Assembly (NCBI RefSeq): GCF_001442625.1
Contig: NZ_LMZQ01000027.1
Location: 1 to 64,000 of the forward strand
Origin: Pedobacter ginsenosidimutans
GTDB lineage: Bacteria; Bacteroidota; Bacteroidia; Sphingobacteriales; Sphingobacteriaceae
Reading direction: 5' to 3'
Length of the DNA: 64,000 nt
In this document: one piece after another, positions 27,699 to 37,079 of the stretch
Numbering within the stretch: position 1 is the stretch's first letter
How the letters are laid out: every line of letters starts with the position of its first letter
Position numbers and translations under genes: made by a program
Notes under the pieces: model-generated
Database searches by the model: none
What the model was told of the DNA's origin: nothing
Seen by the model: the letters and a program-made list of their open reading frames with translations, nothing else

Positions 27699-30395
27699 AT
27701 GAGTCTGAAAAAGTATGTTGCCAAACGCGATTTCTCAAAAACTACCGAACCAAAATCGGGTAAAAGCAGCGATCGGAACAAATTACATTTTGTAATCCAA
27801 AAACATGATGCTTCGCGTTTGCACTACGATTTCAGGCTCGAAATGGAAGGCGTTCTAAAAAGCTGGGCCGTACCAAAAGGGCCATCAACCGATCCTAAGA
27901 CCAAACGCTTGGCCATGATGGTAGAAGATCATCCATACGATTACAAAGATTTTGAAGGCGTTATTCCACAGGGTGAGTATGGCGGCGGAACCGTTATTGT
28001 ATGGGATGAGGGAACTTACGAGCCGATAGAAACGATTAAAGGCAAAAAAGCACAAGAAAAACATCTGTTAGGCCAGTTAAAAGATGGTTCTTTAAAAATC
28101 AAATTAAATGGAGAAAAGCTTCATGGCGAGTTTGCCCTTGTAAAAACACATGGCATGGGCGAAAACGGTTGGTTGTTAATCAAACATAAAGACGATTATG
28201 CTTCTACAAAAGACATTACCAAGGAAGATAAATCTGTGCTTTCCGGAAAAACAATCGAAAAGATGGAAAAAACATCCGATAAGGTCTGGAAAGAAGGAAA
28301 GGAGCAGGATTTAAAAATTGAAAAAAAAAGCTCCAAGCAAAAAGTAAAGAAAGAAACAACGCCCGTGGGCAATGACCAAGTGGTAGACGTAAAAGGCATA
28401 TTAAATAAGGCACCCAAAACAGCTATCCCAAAAGGGTTGAAACCCATGCTGGCAACCCTGGTTGATGAACCTTTCGACGATCCTGATTGGCAATATGAGG
28501 TGAAATGGGATGGTTACCGTGCCCTGGCTTTTATTAATAAAGGAAAGGTTGATTTGTTTTCCCGGAATAATAAATCCTTTAACGAAAAATTTTATCCCAT
28601 TTACGATCTGCTTTTGACTTGGAAAATGAATGCGGTATTTGATGGTGAGATTTTGGTGCTAAATAACAAAGGCGTATCTAATTTTGGTTCACTGCAGAAT
28701 TGGAGAAGCGAAGCAGATGGAGAACTTGTTTTTTACGTGTTCGATATGCTATGGTACGAAGGTAAGAACCTGATGGAGTTGCCGCTTTACCAGCGACAAG
28801 CCATATTGAACGATATACTGCCAACAGATGACGACCGTGTACGCCTTGGCAAGGTTTTTAAAGCCAGTGGAGTCGATTTTTTCGATGCGGCGAAGAGAAT
28901 GGGCTTAGAAGGCATTATAGCTAAAAAAACAGATAGTACTTATGCAACAGACCGAAGATCAAAAGAGTGGCTCAAAATTAAGGTGCAGAAACGGCAAGAA
29001 GTGATTATTGCGGGTTTTACCAAAAATGCCGATACTTCTAAATCTTTTAGTTCTTTACTGTTGGGCGTTTATGAAAAAGGAAAATTGCAATATGTAGGTA
29101 AGGTTGGAACAGGGTTTTCGGATAAATTGCAGAAAACAATGATGGAGCTGTTTAAACCGATTATTATTGATAAAAGCCCTTTCGAAAGTATACCTGATGT
29201 AAATAAGCCCTCGCGCTTCAGGCCAAATCCGCCAAAAGCGAAAGCAACCTGGTTAAAGCCTGAACTGGTATGTGAAGTCGCTTTTGCAGAAGTAACTGAT
29301 GATGGTGTTTTTCGCCACCCGTCTTTTCAGGGCATGCGTGAAGATAAAAAAGCCAAAGAGGTGATGAGGGAAGTAGAAGTACCAACAGAAAAAATTGTTG
29401 ACGATGCTAATGAAGAAAACCCACATGCACAGGCAATAAAAGCGCCAAAAGGTAAAGTACCTAAAACTTTGTTGAACCCGAAAGATGAAACGCAGGTAAG
29501 GAAAATTAAAGGTCACGAGCTTAAATTTACCAACCTGAGTAAAGTATATTGGCCCGAAGATAAAGTAACCAAAAGAGATATGTTTAATTACTATTATCAG
29601 GTTGCTGAGTACATTTTGCCCTACCTGAAAGACCGTCCTCAGTCGCTCAATCGCTTTCCCGGCGGAATTCATGGCAGTAGTTTTTACCAAAAAGATGTTA
29701 AAGGCAAAGCACCAGATTGGGCTGAAACTTTTCCTTATGAGAATGGTGAAGGTGAAAAAAAGGAATACCTTGTTGGAACAGATGAAGCTTCATTACTCTG
29801 GATGGCGAGTTTAGGCTGTATAGAAATGAATCCTTGGTTTAGCCGGGTGCAAAGCCCTGATAATCCCGATTACTGTGTAATTGATTTAGATCCCGATAAA
29901 CATACTTTTGATCAGGTGGTTGAAGCTGCACTGGAAACTAAAAAAGTATTGGATGCTATAGATGTTCCAAGTTATTGCAAAACATCTGGCTCTACAGGAA
30001 TGCATATTTATATTCCTTTAAATGCGAAATACAGTTATGAGCAAAGTCAAATGTTTGCTAAAATAGTGGTTAACCTGGTGCATAATCAAATACCAGAATA
30101 TACTTCTCTCGAGAGAATGGTAGCCGCCCGAAAGGGAAAAATGTACCTCGATTTTTTACAGAATAGACCAGGGGCAACCATAGCTGGGCCTTATTCTTTA
30201 CGACCAAAAATTGGTGCAACGGTATCAATGCCATTACATTGGGATGAAGTTAAACCAGGTTTAAAAATGAAAGATTTTAATATTTTTAATACCATCGATC
30301 GTTTGAAAGTTGAAGGAGATCTGTTTAAAGGAGTATTGGGTAAAGGAATTGATTTAATAAAGGCTATTGATAAAGCTAAAAGTGTTTTTGGATAA
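27699..30395 (+). CDS. ligD: DNA ligase D (phosphoesterase-ligase-polymerase fusion)
   Basis: The 898 residues are ordered 3'-phosphoesterase (about 28-165, including LHYDFRLEMEG and PQGEYGGGTV), a Lys-rich linker (about 170-240), an ATP-dependent ligase with nucleophile K269 in KWDGYR and its OB domain to about 550, and an archaeo-eukaryotic-primase-type polymerase with metal residues D729 and D731 (DLDPD). LigD repairs double-strand breaks by end joining with Ku. No ku gene occurs in the window. The PE-LIG-POL order differs from the mycobacterial POL-PE-LIG order. Confidence 0.95.
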   Translation: MSLKKYVAKRDFSKTTEPKSGKSSDRNKLHFVIQKHDASRLHYDFRLEMEGVLKSWAVPKGPSTDPKTKRLAMMVEDHPYDYKDFEGVIPQGEYGGGTVIVWDEGTYEPIETIKGKKAQEKHLLGQLKDGSLKIKLNGEKLHGEFALVKTHGMGENGWLLIKHKDDYASTKDITKEDKSVLSGKTIEKMEKTSDKVWKEGKEQDLKIEKKSSKQKVKKETTPVGNDQVVDVKGILNKAPKTAIPKGLKPMLATLVDEPFDDPDWQYEVKWDGYRALAFINKGKVDLFSRNNKSFNEKFYPIYDLLLTWKMNAVFDGEILVLNNKGVSNFGSLQNWRSEADGELVFYVFDMLWYEGKNLMELPLYQRQAILNDILPTDDDRVRLGKVFKASGVDFFDAAKRMGLEGIIAKKTDSTYATDRRSKEWLKIKVQKRQEVIIAGFTKNADTSKSFSSLLLGVYEKGKLQYVGKVGTGFSDKLQKTMMELFKPIIIDKSPFESIPDVNKPSRFRPNPPKAKATWLKPELVCEVAFAEVTDDGVFRHPSFQGMREDKKAKEVMREVEVPTEKIVDDANEENPHAQAIKAPKGKVPKTLLNPKDETQVRKIKGHELKFTNLSKVYWPEDKVTKRDMFNYYYQVAEYILPYLKDRPQSLNRFPGGIHGSSFYQKDVKGKAPDWAETFPYENGEGEKKEYLVGTDEASLLWMASLGCIEMNPWFSRVQSPDNPDYCVIDLDPDKHTFDQVVEAALETKKVLDAIDVPSYCKTSGSTGMHIYIPLNAKYSYEQSQMFAKIVVNLVHNQIPEYTSLERMVAARKGKMYLDFLQNRPGATIAGPYSLRPKIGATVSMPLHWDEVKPGLKMKDFNIFNTIDRLKVEGDLFKGVLGKGIDLIKAIDKAKSVFG

Positions 30396-30443
30396 AGCTC
30401 ACGATCTTTTCCTGCTTTCATTATATTTGGAAAAAATTAAAAA

Positions 30444-30740
30444 ATGATAGCACACCACGTTTTATTCTGGCTAAAAGCCGATACCACCGATGAGCAGAAA
30501 GTTGCTTTCCGCAATAGCTTACAAACACTAGAAAATATTGACGTTGTTAAAACTTTTCACATTGGCGTACCAGCACCGATTGAGCGTGCTGTTGTAGATA
30601 CCACTTATACATTTAGCCTCCTGCTGTTATTTGAAGATTTAGCTGCACATGATGTTTATCAGGTTCACCCATTGCATAAAGCTTTCCTGGATGAATTTAG
30701 GGTTTACTTCGAAAAGGTTGTAATTTACGACGCAGAATAA
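30444..30740 (+). CDS. Dabb-domain (dimeric alpha/beta barrel) stress-responsive protein
   Basis: This 98-residue single-domain protein starts IAHHVLFWLK and ends with the HDVYQVHPLHKAFLDEF segment typical of the Dabb ferredoxin-like fold. The exact activity of bacterial members is mostly unknown. It follows ligD by 48 bases and is closed by its own terminator. Confidence 0.85.
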   Translation: MIAHHVLFWLKADTTDEQKVAFRNSLQTLENIDVVKTFHIGVPAPIERAVVDTTYTFSLLLLFEDLAAHDVYQVHPLHKAFLDEFRVYFEKVVIYDAE

Positions 30741-30744
30741 AAGA

Positions 30745-30779
30745 AATACCTCCGACAAAAATCGGGGGTATTTTTTTAT
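30745..30779 (+). terminator. Intrinsic terminator after the Dabb gene
   Basis: Arms AATACCTCCGA (30745-30755) and TCGGGGGTATT (30762-30772) pair with one T-G wobble around a CAAAAA loop and run into a T-rich tract. Confidence 0.85.
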
Positions 30780-30805
30780 CGTTTATTTTTAATAGATCGA
30801 ATTTA

Positions 30806-30828
30806 TTATTTGGAATTATTCTAAATAA
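30806..30828. promoter_or_regulatory. 23-bp near-perfect palindrome, candidate iron-type operator, copy 1
   Basis: TTATTTGGAATT followed by ATTCTAAATAA is symmetric around its centre at ten of eleven pairs (the remaining pair is G-T). It lies 45 bases before the start of the small Cys protein gene. A related 23-mer sharing 19 positions precedes the TonB siderophore receptor (34253). Fur-type sites are of this size and symmetry; the regulator is inferred. Confidence 0.5.
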
Positions 30829-30873
30829 TGAGATATTTGTTAAATCTATCGATTAATTTGAACTGTAAAAGCC

Positions 30874-31194
30874 ATGTGTAAAACAACCGTACTTGCTCAA
30901 AACAAAAATATCACAATCGCCCAATGCAAGAATTGCAAAGTTCTAAATATATGGCGCTCAGGCGTTTTAATGAACTTTTCTTTTGACCAGTTTGATGCTT
31001 TTTATGTGGCAACCAAGAAACTTGATTTCGACGATTATTTGGAGACTAGGCCTGATGGGAGACAGGTTGTTATTTTATCAACCCCATTTCCTGATATCAG
31101 TTTAGTTTTTACCAGAGAAGAATGGCACGAATTTTTTACTAAAATAGATGAAGCTTTATATATGAAACGGGTGTATGAGATTGTGTATTACTAA
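30874..31194 (+). CDS. Small cysteine-containing protein of unknown function
   Basis: The 106-residue soluble protein has no signal peptide. A CxxC pair sits at about residues 18-21 (AQCKNCKVLNIW), and a C-terminal acidic aromatic helix follows (FTREEWHEFFTKIDEAL). It resembles a small Bacteroidota-specific family that I cannot name with certainty. The palindromic box upstream, shared with the siderophore receptor gene, suggests iron-responsive expression. Confidence 0.7.
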   Translation: MCKTTVLAQNKNITIAQCKNCKVLNIWRSGVLMNFSFDQFDAFYVATKKLDFDDYLETRPDGRQVVILSTPFPDISLVFTREEWHEFFTKIDEALYMKRVYEIVYY

Positions 31195-31219
31195 TTAACA
31201 CTACAATTTTGTATGTTTG

Positions 31220-31237
31220 TTACTTATTGGTAAGTAA
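31220..31237. promoter_or_regulatory. Perfect inverted repeat upstream of a small gene
   Basis: TTACTTA (31220-31226) and TAAGTAA (31231-31237) flank TTGG. It is 60 bases before the 65-residue gene. It may be an operator or the end of the upstream transcript; no T-run follows that would make it a clear terminator. Confidence 0.35.
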
Positions 31238-31297
31238 TTTTCGATACTACAAAACCAAAGCGTTTTTAGTTACGTAAATACTTCAAACTGCAATCTT

Positions 31298-31495
31298 ATG
31301 GAAAAAACAGCTACATTAATTAAAAGAGCATCCCTTAACGTAAATCAGTTAGATAGCATTAAAATTGGTGATTTATTATCTGATGAATATGGTAAATCGG
31401 GCAAAGTATGCGAAATCGAAAAAGTAAACCGCCATGGTGAATTTCACTATTACTTTAAATTATTTAAATCGGGCACCATCTTAATTATTCTTTAA
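31298..31495 (+). CDS. Small hypothetical protein
   Basis: The 65 residues have a basic N-terminus and an SH3-like or KOW-like beta pattern (IKIGDLLSDEYGKSGKVCEIEKV). No signal peptide or known domain is recognised. It is preceded by an inverted repeat and lies upstream of another possible micro-gene. Confidence 0.55.
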   Translation: MEKTATLIKRASLNVNQLDSIKIGDLLSDEYGKSGKVCEIEKVNRHGEFHYYFKLFKSGTILIIL

Positions 31496-31530
31496 TTTCT
31501 TTCTTGCCTTAACCAATTGGTTGTGTTGTT

Positions 31531-31635
31531 ATGAGGATATATCTTATAACCACTAGCTTTGTATTGCTCATCAGTTATTTTGTTTGGCGCAAAATACCAA
31601 CTATGGACGATGTACAAACATTGCCTACTTTGTAA
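31531..31635 (+). CDS. Possible 34-residue membrane micro-protein
   Basis: The open frame starts MRIYLITTSFVLLISYFVW, a single transmembrane helix, then a short polar tail ending in LPTL. It sits between a 65-residue gene and a terminator hairpin. The size and hydrophobicity fit a real single-pass peptide, but there is no other support. Confidence 0.35.
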   Translation: MRIYLITTSFVLLISYFVWRKIPTMDDVQTLPTL

Positions 31636-31638
31636 AAC

Positions 31639-31672
31639 AAGAAGCTCCAGATCTGCCGACCCGGAGCTTCTT
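31639..31672. terminator. Bidirectional hairpin terminator
   Basis: A perfect 10-bp stem has arms AAGAAGCTCC (31639-31648) and GGAGCTTCTT (31663-31672). It ends the siderophore receptor gene from the right and the small genes from the left. Confidence 0.75.
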
Positions 31673-31691
31673 ATTTAATCTATTCGTATAA

Positions 31692-34193
31692 TTAGAATTT
31701 ATAAGATAATGTAGTTATGAACTGACGTGGCGGAATTGGATTCACGCTGTAGTTTTCGTGAACGAAATAATTCAGCTCATTAGTGATATTGGAAACTTTA
31801 GCAAGAAGCGAGAATTTTTTCCAATTGTATCCTGCAGAAAGGTCGAATGTGGTAAATGCGCTTAAAGGAATTAATCTGCTATAGGTTTGAATTTTAGTAT
31901 CGTTATAACCACCGTTACGTGCTCCAGTATAGTAAGCAGATGCACCAAGTTTTAAGCCTTTAACGCTTCCTTCTTGGAAGGTATAAAATAGGGTACCATT
32001 GGCAGTGTTTTTTGTAGAACCGACCAATCGTTGCCCTTCTATAATACCACCTAAAGTTACCGTTCTGGTTGCATTTGGATTGGCGGTAGTAGGGGCAGGT
32101 ACCTGAAAAATAGTTTTATCACGCGTTTCGGTATAGCGGATAAAGTTATAGCTATAACCAGCAATGAAATTTAAACCTTTTACAATTGTTCCAGTAATAT
32201 CAAGCTCTAAACCATCACTTAACGATTTTCCATTAAGTTCTTTAATGTTAGCATCTCCATTTGGTGCTCCTTGAGCATTGATAAGCGCTTGTTGGGCAAA
32301 TTTATCGTTCGCAATTCTATACCAGGTTAAATTAACTGATAACCTGCCTTTAAATAGGTCGTTTTTAACTCCAGCCTCATATTGCTGCAATGTTGAGGGA
32401 TCTAATGGTGCTGAATAAATATCTGTTCCAGTATTCTGAACAAAATTGCTCGAATAACTAGCATAAATTGACGTTGTTTTTAATGGTTGGTAAATCAAAC
32501 CAAATTTAGGGGTAAATGCACTTTCTACTTTTGATCTTTCCAAACTATTTACACTTAAAGATTGAACTCCTGTTGCCAGGATAGTGGTAACGGTTCGCGG
32601 TGTTTTTTGGAAAGTATAACGAACACCGGCAAGTACTTTAAACTTTTCGGTAATCGAAACCAAATCCTGTACAAATGTACCCATGCGATATAGTGGGGCA
32701 AAAACTTCTGAAACTACGTTAACATTTGGCTCAATGCCTGACCCAAAATAAGTTGATGGATCAAGTAGGTTTACATTGCCGTAGTTAAAAGGAGTTAGGC
32801 CATTGTTGAAGGTAAACCCACCACTAGTTGTGCGCGATTGATCTGCATCAGCACCAACCAATAAGGTATGGCTTATGCCTCCTGTTTTGAAATAACCATT
32901 TAAGTTAATCTGCTCATTGTAAGTAAATTCTTTTGTTTTAGAACGCGTAACATTACGTGCAGCAATACCATAGGGAAGTGGGTTAGTAGATACTTTAGTA
33001 TCCGCAAATGGACGTTCTGCACTAAAATAGTTGCGGTTGTAAGATTGTGCATTAGCCAATACATTCAACTTCCAATTGTCGTTAAATTTATGGTTAATGT
33101 TTAATTGTGCTGTAGCTGTATTTGTATTGTTATATGCCCAGGGTGCATTTACAAAAGCATTACGGCCTATATCAGCAATCTGGTTTTCAACAGTACCAAC
33201 ACCAAAATCTGGTGTCATGTTGCTTTTCAAATAATCACCCTGTAATAAAATGTCTGTTTTCTCGCTAATTTTATAAAGCAAAGATGGATTTACGTAAACC
33301 CTGTTCGAGTTTACACTGTTTCTGAAACTTGCAGCATCTTCGTAAGTACCAATTAAACGGAAAGCAAGGTTCTTTGTAATCGGACCATAAATGTCGCCTG
33401 TTGGTTTGTACATGCCGTAACTGCCTGTACGCATTGATACTTCGCCGCCATTTTCAAATTTAGGCTTCTTCGTAACCAGATTTACTACAGCTCCACCGCT
33501 TACACCGCCATAAAGTAATGCTGCACTTCCTTTTAAAACCTCTACCGATTCTAAAGTACTAGTTTCGGGCATACCACCACTGGTAGCACGTGATCCATTT
33601 TTGAAAACATTATTAGTACCTAAATTATAACCACGGGCAAAAAAAGTTTCGCCACTTACCGAACCACGATTTTCAGCAAAAGCTACACCGTTTACATTTT
33701 TCAGTACATCGCTTAAGCGATTAGCTTGTTGGTCGGCAATTACTTGGTTTCCAATAATTTGCACTGCCTGTGGAAGATCCATCGGTGCAATGGCAATTTT
33801 ACCTAAGTTAACTGGCTTTCTGTTTGGTGTTTTGTAACCGTTAATGGCTACTTCGTCCAATTGAGATGAAGATTCTGCTATGGTAAAATCAGCAGTTACA
33901 GTTTGACCGGCCACTACAGTTACAGATTTTTCCTGCGCAGAAACACCGATAGCAGATGTTTTGATCGTATAAGTGCCTGGTGTTACATTTTTAATGGTGA
34001 AATTACCTTTCTCGTCAGTTTGTGTAGTTTTACCTATGTTTTTTAAACCAACACTTACATAGCTTGCAGGATTGCCATCGCTGGTCTTAATCGAACCTGA
34101 AACAGATCCATTTTTGCTTTGTGCTATGGTATTTCCTGTTAAAAGCAGAAAAAAAGCTATAAAATTTAAAAGAAAAGTAAATTTTTTATCCAT
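31692..34193 (-). CDS. TonB-dependent siderophore receptor
   Basis: The 833-residue outer membrane receptor starts at the ATG complementary to 34191-34193. The longer in-frame start at 34250 would precede the signal peptide MDKKFTFLLNFIAFFLLLT, ending IAQ, so it is rejected. After an N-terminal carboxypeptidase-regulatory-like domain comes the plug, with LPQAVQIIGNQVIADQQ and EVLKGSAALLYGGVSGGAVVN as in FhuA/FhuE-type receptors, then the barrel ending in F. It imports ferric siderophores with TonB energy. No transporter or biosynthesis gene for a siderophore is next to it. Confidence 0.92.
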   Translation of the reverse strand: MDKKFTFLLNFIAFFLLLTGNTIAQSKNGSVSGSIKTSDGNPASYVSVGLKNIGKTTQTDEKGNFTIKNVTPGTYTIKTSAIGVSAQEKSVTVVAGQTVTADFTIAESSSQLDEVAINGYKTPNRKPVNLGKIAIAPMDLPQAVQIIGNQVIADQQANRLSDVLKNVNGVAFAENRGSVSGETFFARGYNLGTNNVFKNGSRATSGGMPETSTLESVEVLKGSAALLYGGVSGGAVVNLVTKKPKFENGGEVSMRTGSYGMYKPTGDIYGPITKNLAFRLIGTYEDAASFRNSVNSNRVYVNPSLLYKISEKTDILLQGDYLKSNMTPDFGVGTVENQIADIGRNAFVNAPWAYNNTNTATAQLNINHKFNDNWKLNVLANAQSYNRNYFSAERPFADTKVSTNPLPYGIAARNVTRSKTKEFTYNEQINLNGYFKTGGISHTLLVGADADQSRTTSGGFTFNNGLTPFNYGNVNLLDPSTYFGSGIEPNVNVVSEVFAPLYRMGTFVQDLVSITEKFKVLAGVRYTFQKTPRTVTTILATGVQSLSVNSLERSKVESAFTPKFGLIYQPLKTTSIYASYSSNFVQNTGTDIYSAPLDPSTLQQYEAGVKNDLFKGRLSVNLTWYRIANDKFAQQALINAQGAPNGDANIKELNGKSLSDGLELDITGTIVKGLNFIAGYSYNFIRYTETRDKTIFQVPAPTTANPNATRTVTLGGIIEGQRLVGSTKNTANGTLFYTFQEGSVKGLKLGASAYYTGARNGGYNDTKIQTYSRLIPLSAFTTFDLSAGYNWKKFSLLAKVSNITNELNYFVHENYSVNPIPPRQFITTLSYKF

Positions 34194-34252
34194 TTTATTT
34201 AGATTAATTCTTAGTTGGCGCAAAGGAAGCGTTTTTGCGCGGAATAACAAAA

Positions 34253-34275
34253 TTATTTTTATTTGTTCTAAATAA
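34253..34275. promoter_or_regulatory. Candidate iron-type operator, copy 2
   Basis: The 23-mer begins TTATTTTTATTTG and ends TTCTAAATAA. It matches the box at 30806 at 19 of 23 positions and keeps the outer TTATTT/AAATAA arms. It lies 60 bases upstream of the siderophore receptor start and also upstream of the divergent DUF3095 gene. Confidence 0.45.
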
Positions 34276-34351
34276 GATTAATTTTTAGTTTACTTTATTG
34301 GAATACGCAGCGTTTTTGAATGCGTATATTAGGAATGTACTAAATCCAATT

Positions 34352-35518
34352 ATGCAAAATAGCGAAGATCATTTCTATTCTAATCTGCCCATTTATAAAA
34401 TGCCATTACATCAATTATTGATTAAAAATCAATTATTTGAAAAAGTGGTTGCAAGCTGGTGTGTAATCATCACCGATATCAAGCATTCAACAGTGGCTGT
34501 AAATTCGGGCCAGCATGAAAATGTTAACCTTATTGCTACTGGAAGTATTGTCGCCGTCCTTAATATTGCATTTAAAGCAAACATCTCGGTTCCATTCTTC
34601 TTTGGTGGCGATGGAGCCACTTTTATTGTTCCACCAAGTATTGTAGATGATGTGATGAAATCGTTATTAAAATACAGGGATAATACTCTACAGAATTTTA
34701 ACCTTGATTTAAGGACTGGGATTATGCCTGTTGAAGAAATTTACAAACAAGGCTATAGGCTTAACATTTGTAGATTTAGTAGCGCTGAAACATTTTCTAT
34801 CCCCATTGTTTTGGGTGATGGCCTGGCTTATGCCGAACAAATTATCAAGGGCGAAAACTACCTGTTAGGCGGCCATGATACTGCAAGTGATGAAATCGAT
34901 TTAAGTGGTATGCAATGCCGTTGGGATAAGATAGAACCACCCGAAAACAGTGATGAGGTGGTTACGTTAATCGTTATAGCTTCAGAAATAGAACAACAGG
35001 CAATAGCATTCAGCAAAGTGATCCATCACCTCGATAAAATTTACGGAACACCCGAAAAGCGTCAGCCGATTTCAGTTTCTAAGCTGATTTTCAAAACAAG
35101 CTTTAACAGTTTAGGAAAAGAGATGAAACACCGAATTGGAAAAATTAGACTTTTTGAACTGTTCAAATCATGGCTCATCAATATTTATGGCTATATCTAT
35201 TTCCGGACGGAGCGGGGTAAAAAGTATCTGAAACAACTTGTAGAAATGTCGGATACGCTGGTGATAGACGGTAGAATAAATACTGTAATTACAGGAACTG
35301 CACAGCAGCGATTAATATTGCAGAAAGAGCTTAATCAGCTTGAAAAAAATAATGAAATTTTATATGCGCTCTATGTTAGCGGCGAATCGATCATGTCTTG
35401 CTATGTTAGGGATCTGGAGGATGATCATATTCATTTTGTTGACGGAGCAGATGGGGGATATACTCAGGCCGCGGGAATACTTAAACAGAAAATGCGCGAT
35501 AAATTAAATGCCAAGTGA
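34352..35518 (+). CDS. DUF3095 protein, class III cyclase-like
   Basis: The 388 residues from ATG 34352 (the in-frame TTG at 34298 is less likely) contain two acidic positions typical of class III nucleotide cyclases. These are D42 in TDIKHST and D87 in FFFGGDG, with nearby HENVN and ATGS segments. DUF3095 proteins have been suggested to be adenylate cyclases, but I know of no solid test. A PAS histidine kinase follows after 111 bases on the same strand, so a joint signalling role is possible. Confidence 0.8.
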   Translation: MQNSEDHFYSNLPIYKMPLHQLLIKNQLFEKVVASWCVIITDIKHSTVAVNSGQHENVNLIATGSIVAVLNIAFKANISVPFFFGGDGATFIVPPSIVDDVMKSLLKYRDNTLQNFNLDLRTGIMPVEEIYKQGYRLNICRFSSAETFSIPIVLGDGLAYAEQIIKGENYLLGGHDTASDEIDLSGMQCRWDKIEPPENSDEVVTLIVIASEIEQQAIAFSKVIHHLDKIYGTPEKRQPISVSKLIFKTSFNSLGKEMKHRIGKIRLFELFKSWLINIYGYIYFRTERGKKYLKQLVEMSDTLVIDGRINTVITGTAQQRLILQKELNQLEKNNEILYALYVSGESIMSCYVRDLEDDHIHFVDGADGGYTQAAGILKQKMRDKLNAK

Positions 35519-35629
35519 TAAAAGGTTAATAATAACCAAACATTTGTAAAGGCCAACTTGTATGATAGTTAGTGTAATTTGATTTATCATAAATATCAGC
35601 ATAGGATGGTTTTAATTTTTAAAGTATAA

Positions 35630-36775
35630 ATGGAAAGTTATTCGAGGGTTTTAAGTAATAATCAACTTTTAGAGGTTCTTTCCTTATCAAAAGATGCAAC
35701 AGCCATATACACATCCGAACATATTGTAATCGAAATGGCTAATGATGCCATGATTGCGTTTTGGGGTAAAGACCGATCTATTATCGGTAAACCTTTAGAA
35801 GATGCTGTGCCTGAGCTAAAAGGACAGCCTTTTATCAATATGCTGAAAAATGTGTTGCTAACGGGCATTACAGATAAAGGAGATGCTATTCCGGCTGAAA
35901 CCCTAAGGGATGGGAGGTTACAAACGGCTTATTATGCTTATGAATATCGTGCCATTAAGGATGAGGCTGGGATGCCTTATTGTATTCTTCATACCGCAAG
36001 CGATGTTACCGATATGGTAAATGCGAAAAAAGCCATTAAAGAGGCTGAATTGCAACGGGAAGCACTAGATCAGGAACAGATTCTAATCAGTATAAAGGAA
36101 GAGCGGCAAAAGAATGACTTTATCAGTATGGTAAGCCACGAGTTAAAAACGCCTTTAACCTCTATTAGTGCTTATGTTCAATTGATGCAGCATCGGAGTT
36201 TAACAGATCTTTTTGTCGTAAATACTTTAGATAAAGTTCAAAAACAGATCCGGAAAATGAGTTCTATGATCACTTCTTTTTTAAATGTATCGCGTTTAGA
36301 ATCGGGAGAAATTCACTTGAGCCTATCTCATTTCGATCTTGATAAACTAATTTGTGATGTTGTAGAAGATCTAAGGTTGATCCATCCCACTAATCAGATC
36401 AATTTTGCAGAGGGAGAACCTAAATTAATATACGCAGATAAAGATAAAATTGGCTCTGTAATTTCAAATTTGATTGGCAATGCTGTAAAATATTCAGATC
36501 AGGGCAGTACTGTTTTTGTTCAATCAGAAGCCTTGGAAAATGAAATGCATGTTTCTGTAACAGATAACGGCATTGGTATCCAGGCTCATGATCTGAAGAA
36601 ACTTTTTGATCGGTTTTATCGCGTAGAAAACCAGCAAACTAAAACCATTTCAGGTTTTGGGATTGGTTTATACCTAAGCGCAGAGATTATAAAATTACAT
36701 CATGGTAAAATTTGGGCAGAAAGTAATTATGGCGCCGGCTCTACATTTCACTTTTCGCTCCCTGTAAAAGGCTAA
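35630..36775 (+). CDS. PAS-domain sensor histidine kinase
   Basis: The 381-residue soluble kinase has an N-terminal PAS domain (about 10-125), a short coiled linker, a HisKA box with H170 in SHELKTPLTSI, and a HATPase domain with the N box (NLIGNAVKYS), G1 (DNGIGI) and G2 (GFGIGLYL). No transmembrane segment is visible, so it senses a cytoplasmic signal. No response regulator is adjacent, which makes it an orphan kinase. Confidence 0.93.
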   Translation: MESYSRVLSNNQLLEVLSLSKDATAIYTSEHIVIEMANDAMIAFWGKDRSIIGKPLEDAVPELKGQPFINMLKNVLLTGITDKGDAIPAETLRDGRLQTAYYAYEYRAIKDEAGMPYCILHTASDVTDMVNAKKAIKEAELQREALDQEQILISIKEERQKNDFISMVSHELKTPLTSISAYVQLMQHRSLTDLFVVNTLDKVQKQIRKMSSMITSFLNVSRLESGEIHLSLSHFDLDKLICDVVEDLRLIHPTNQINFAEGEPKLIYADKDKIGSVISNLIGNAVKYSDQGSTVFVQSEALENEMHVSVTDNGIGIQAHDLKKLFDRFYRVENQQTKTISGFGIGLYLSAEIIKLHHGKIWAESNYGAGSTFHFSLPVKG

Positions 36776-36873
36776 TTCAAATCAAAGCCCAATATCACAT
36801 GATTAAACCGCAGTTGAAGTTTAGAGGTTCGTTTAAGAAAAAGTAAAAGATTGGTTGACAGGTTAAAATAAAT

Positions 36874-36890
36874 TGTCATTTCGACTGGAG
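36874..36890. repeat. Short dispersed repeat remnant
   Basis: TGTCATTTCGACTGGAG resembles the outer end of copy 1 at 23655 (CGTCATTTCGAGCGAA). It is likely a fragment of the same repeat family. Confidence 0.45.
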
Positions 36891-37079
36891 CACAGTCCCG
36901 GCGTTAAATCCTACTGTGTGAGCACATCGTTTTGAGGTTAATCTTTTAGGCGTTTTGCTAGCTTCCTTTAATAACACATTGTTTTAACCGAAGAACGTCG
37001 TCAATCCCAAGGGCCCGAGAAATCAAAAAAACAGTTGTAGGAAAGAACAAATAGTACTGCCAAACCTAAACGCAGTGGT

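Noticed and set aside
27699-30395. Possible gene fusion error in ligD
   Set aside because: The PE-LIG-POL order looks unusual beside the mycobacterial order, but it is a known arrangement in other bacteria, and the reading frame is continuous.
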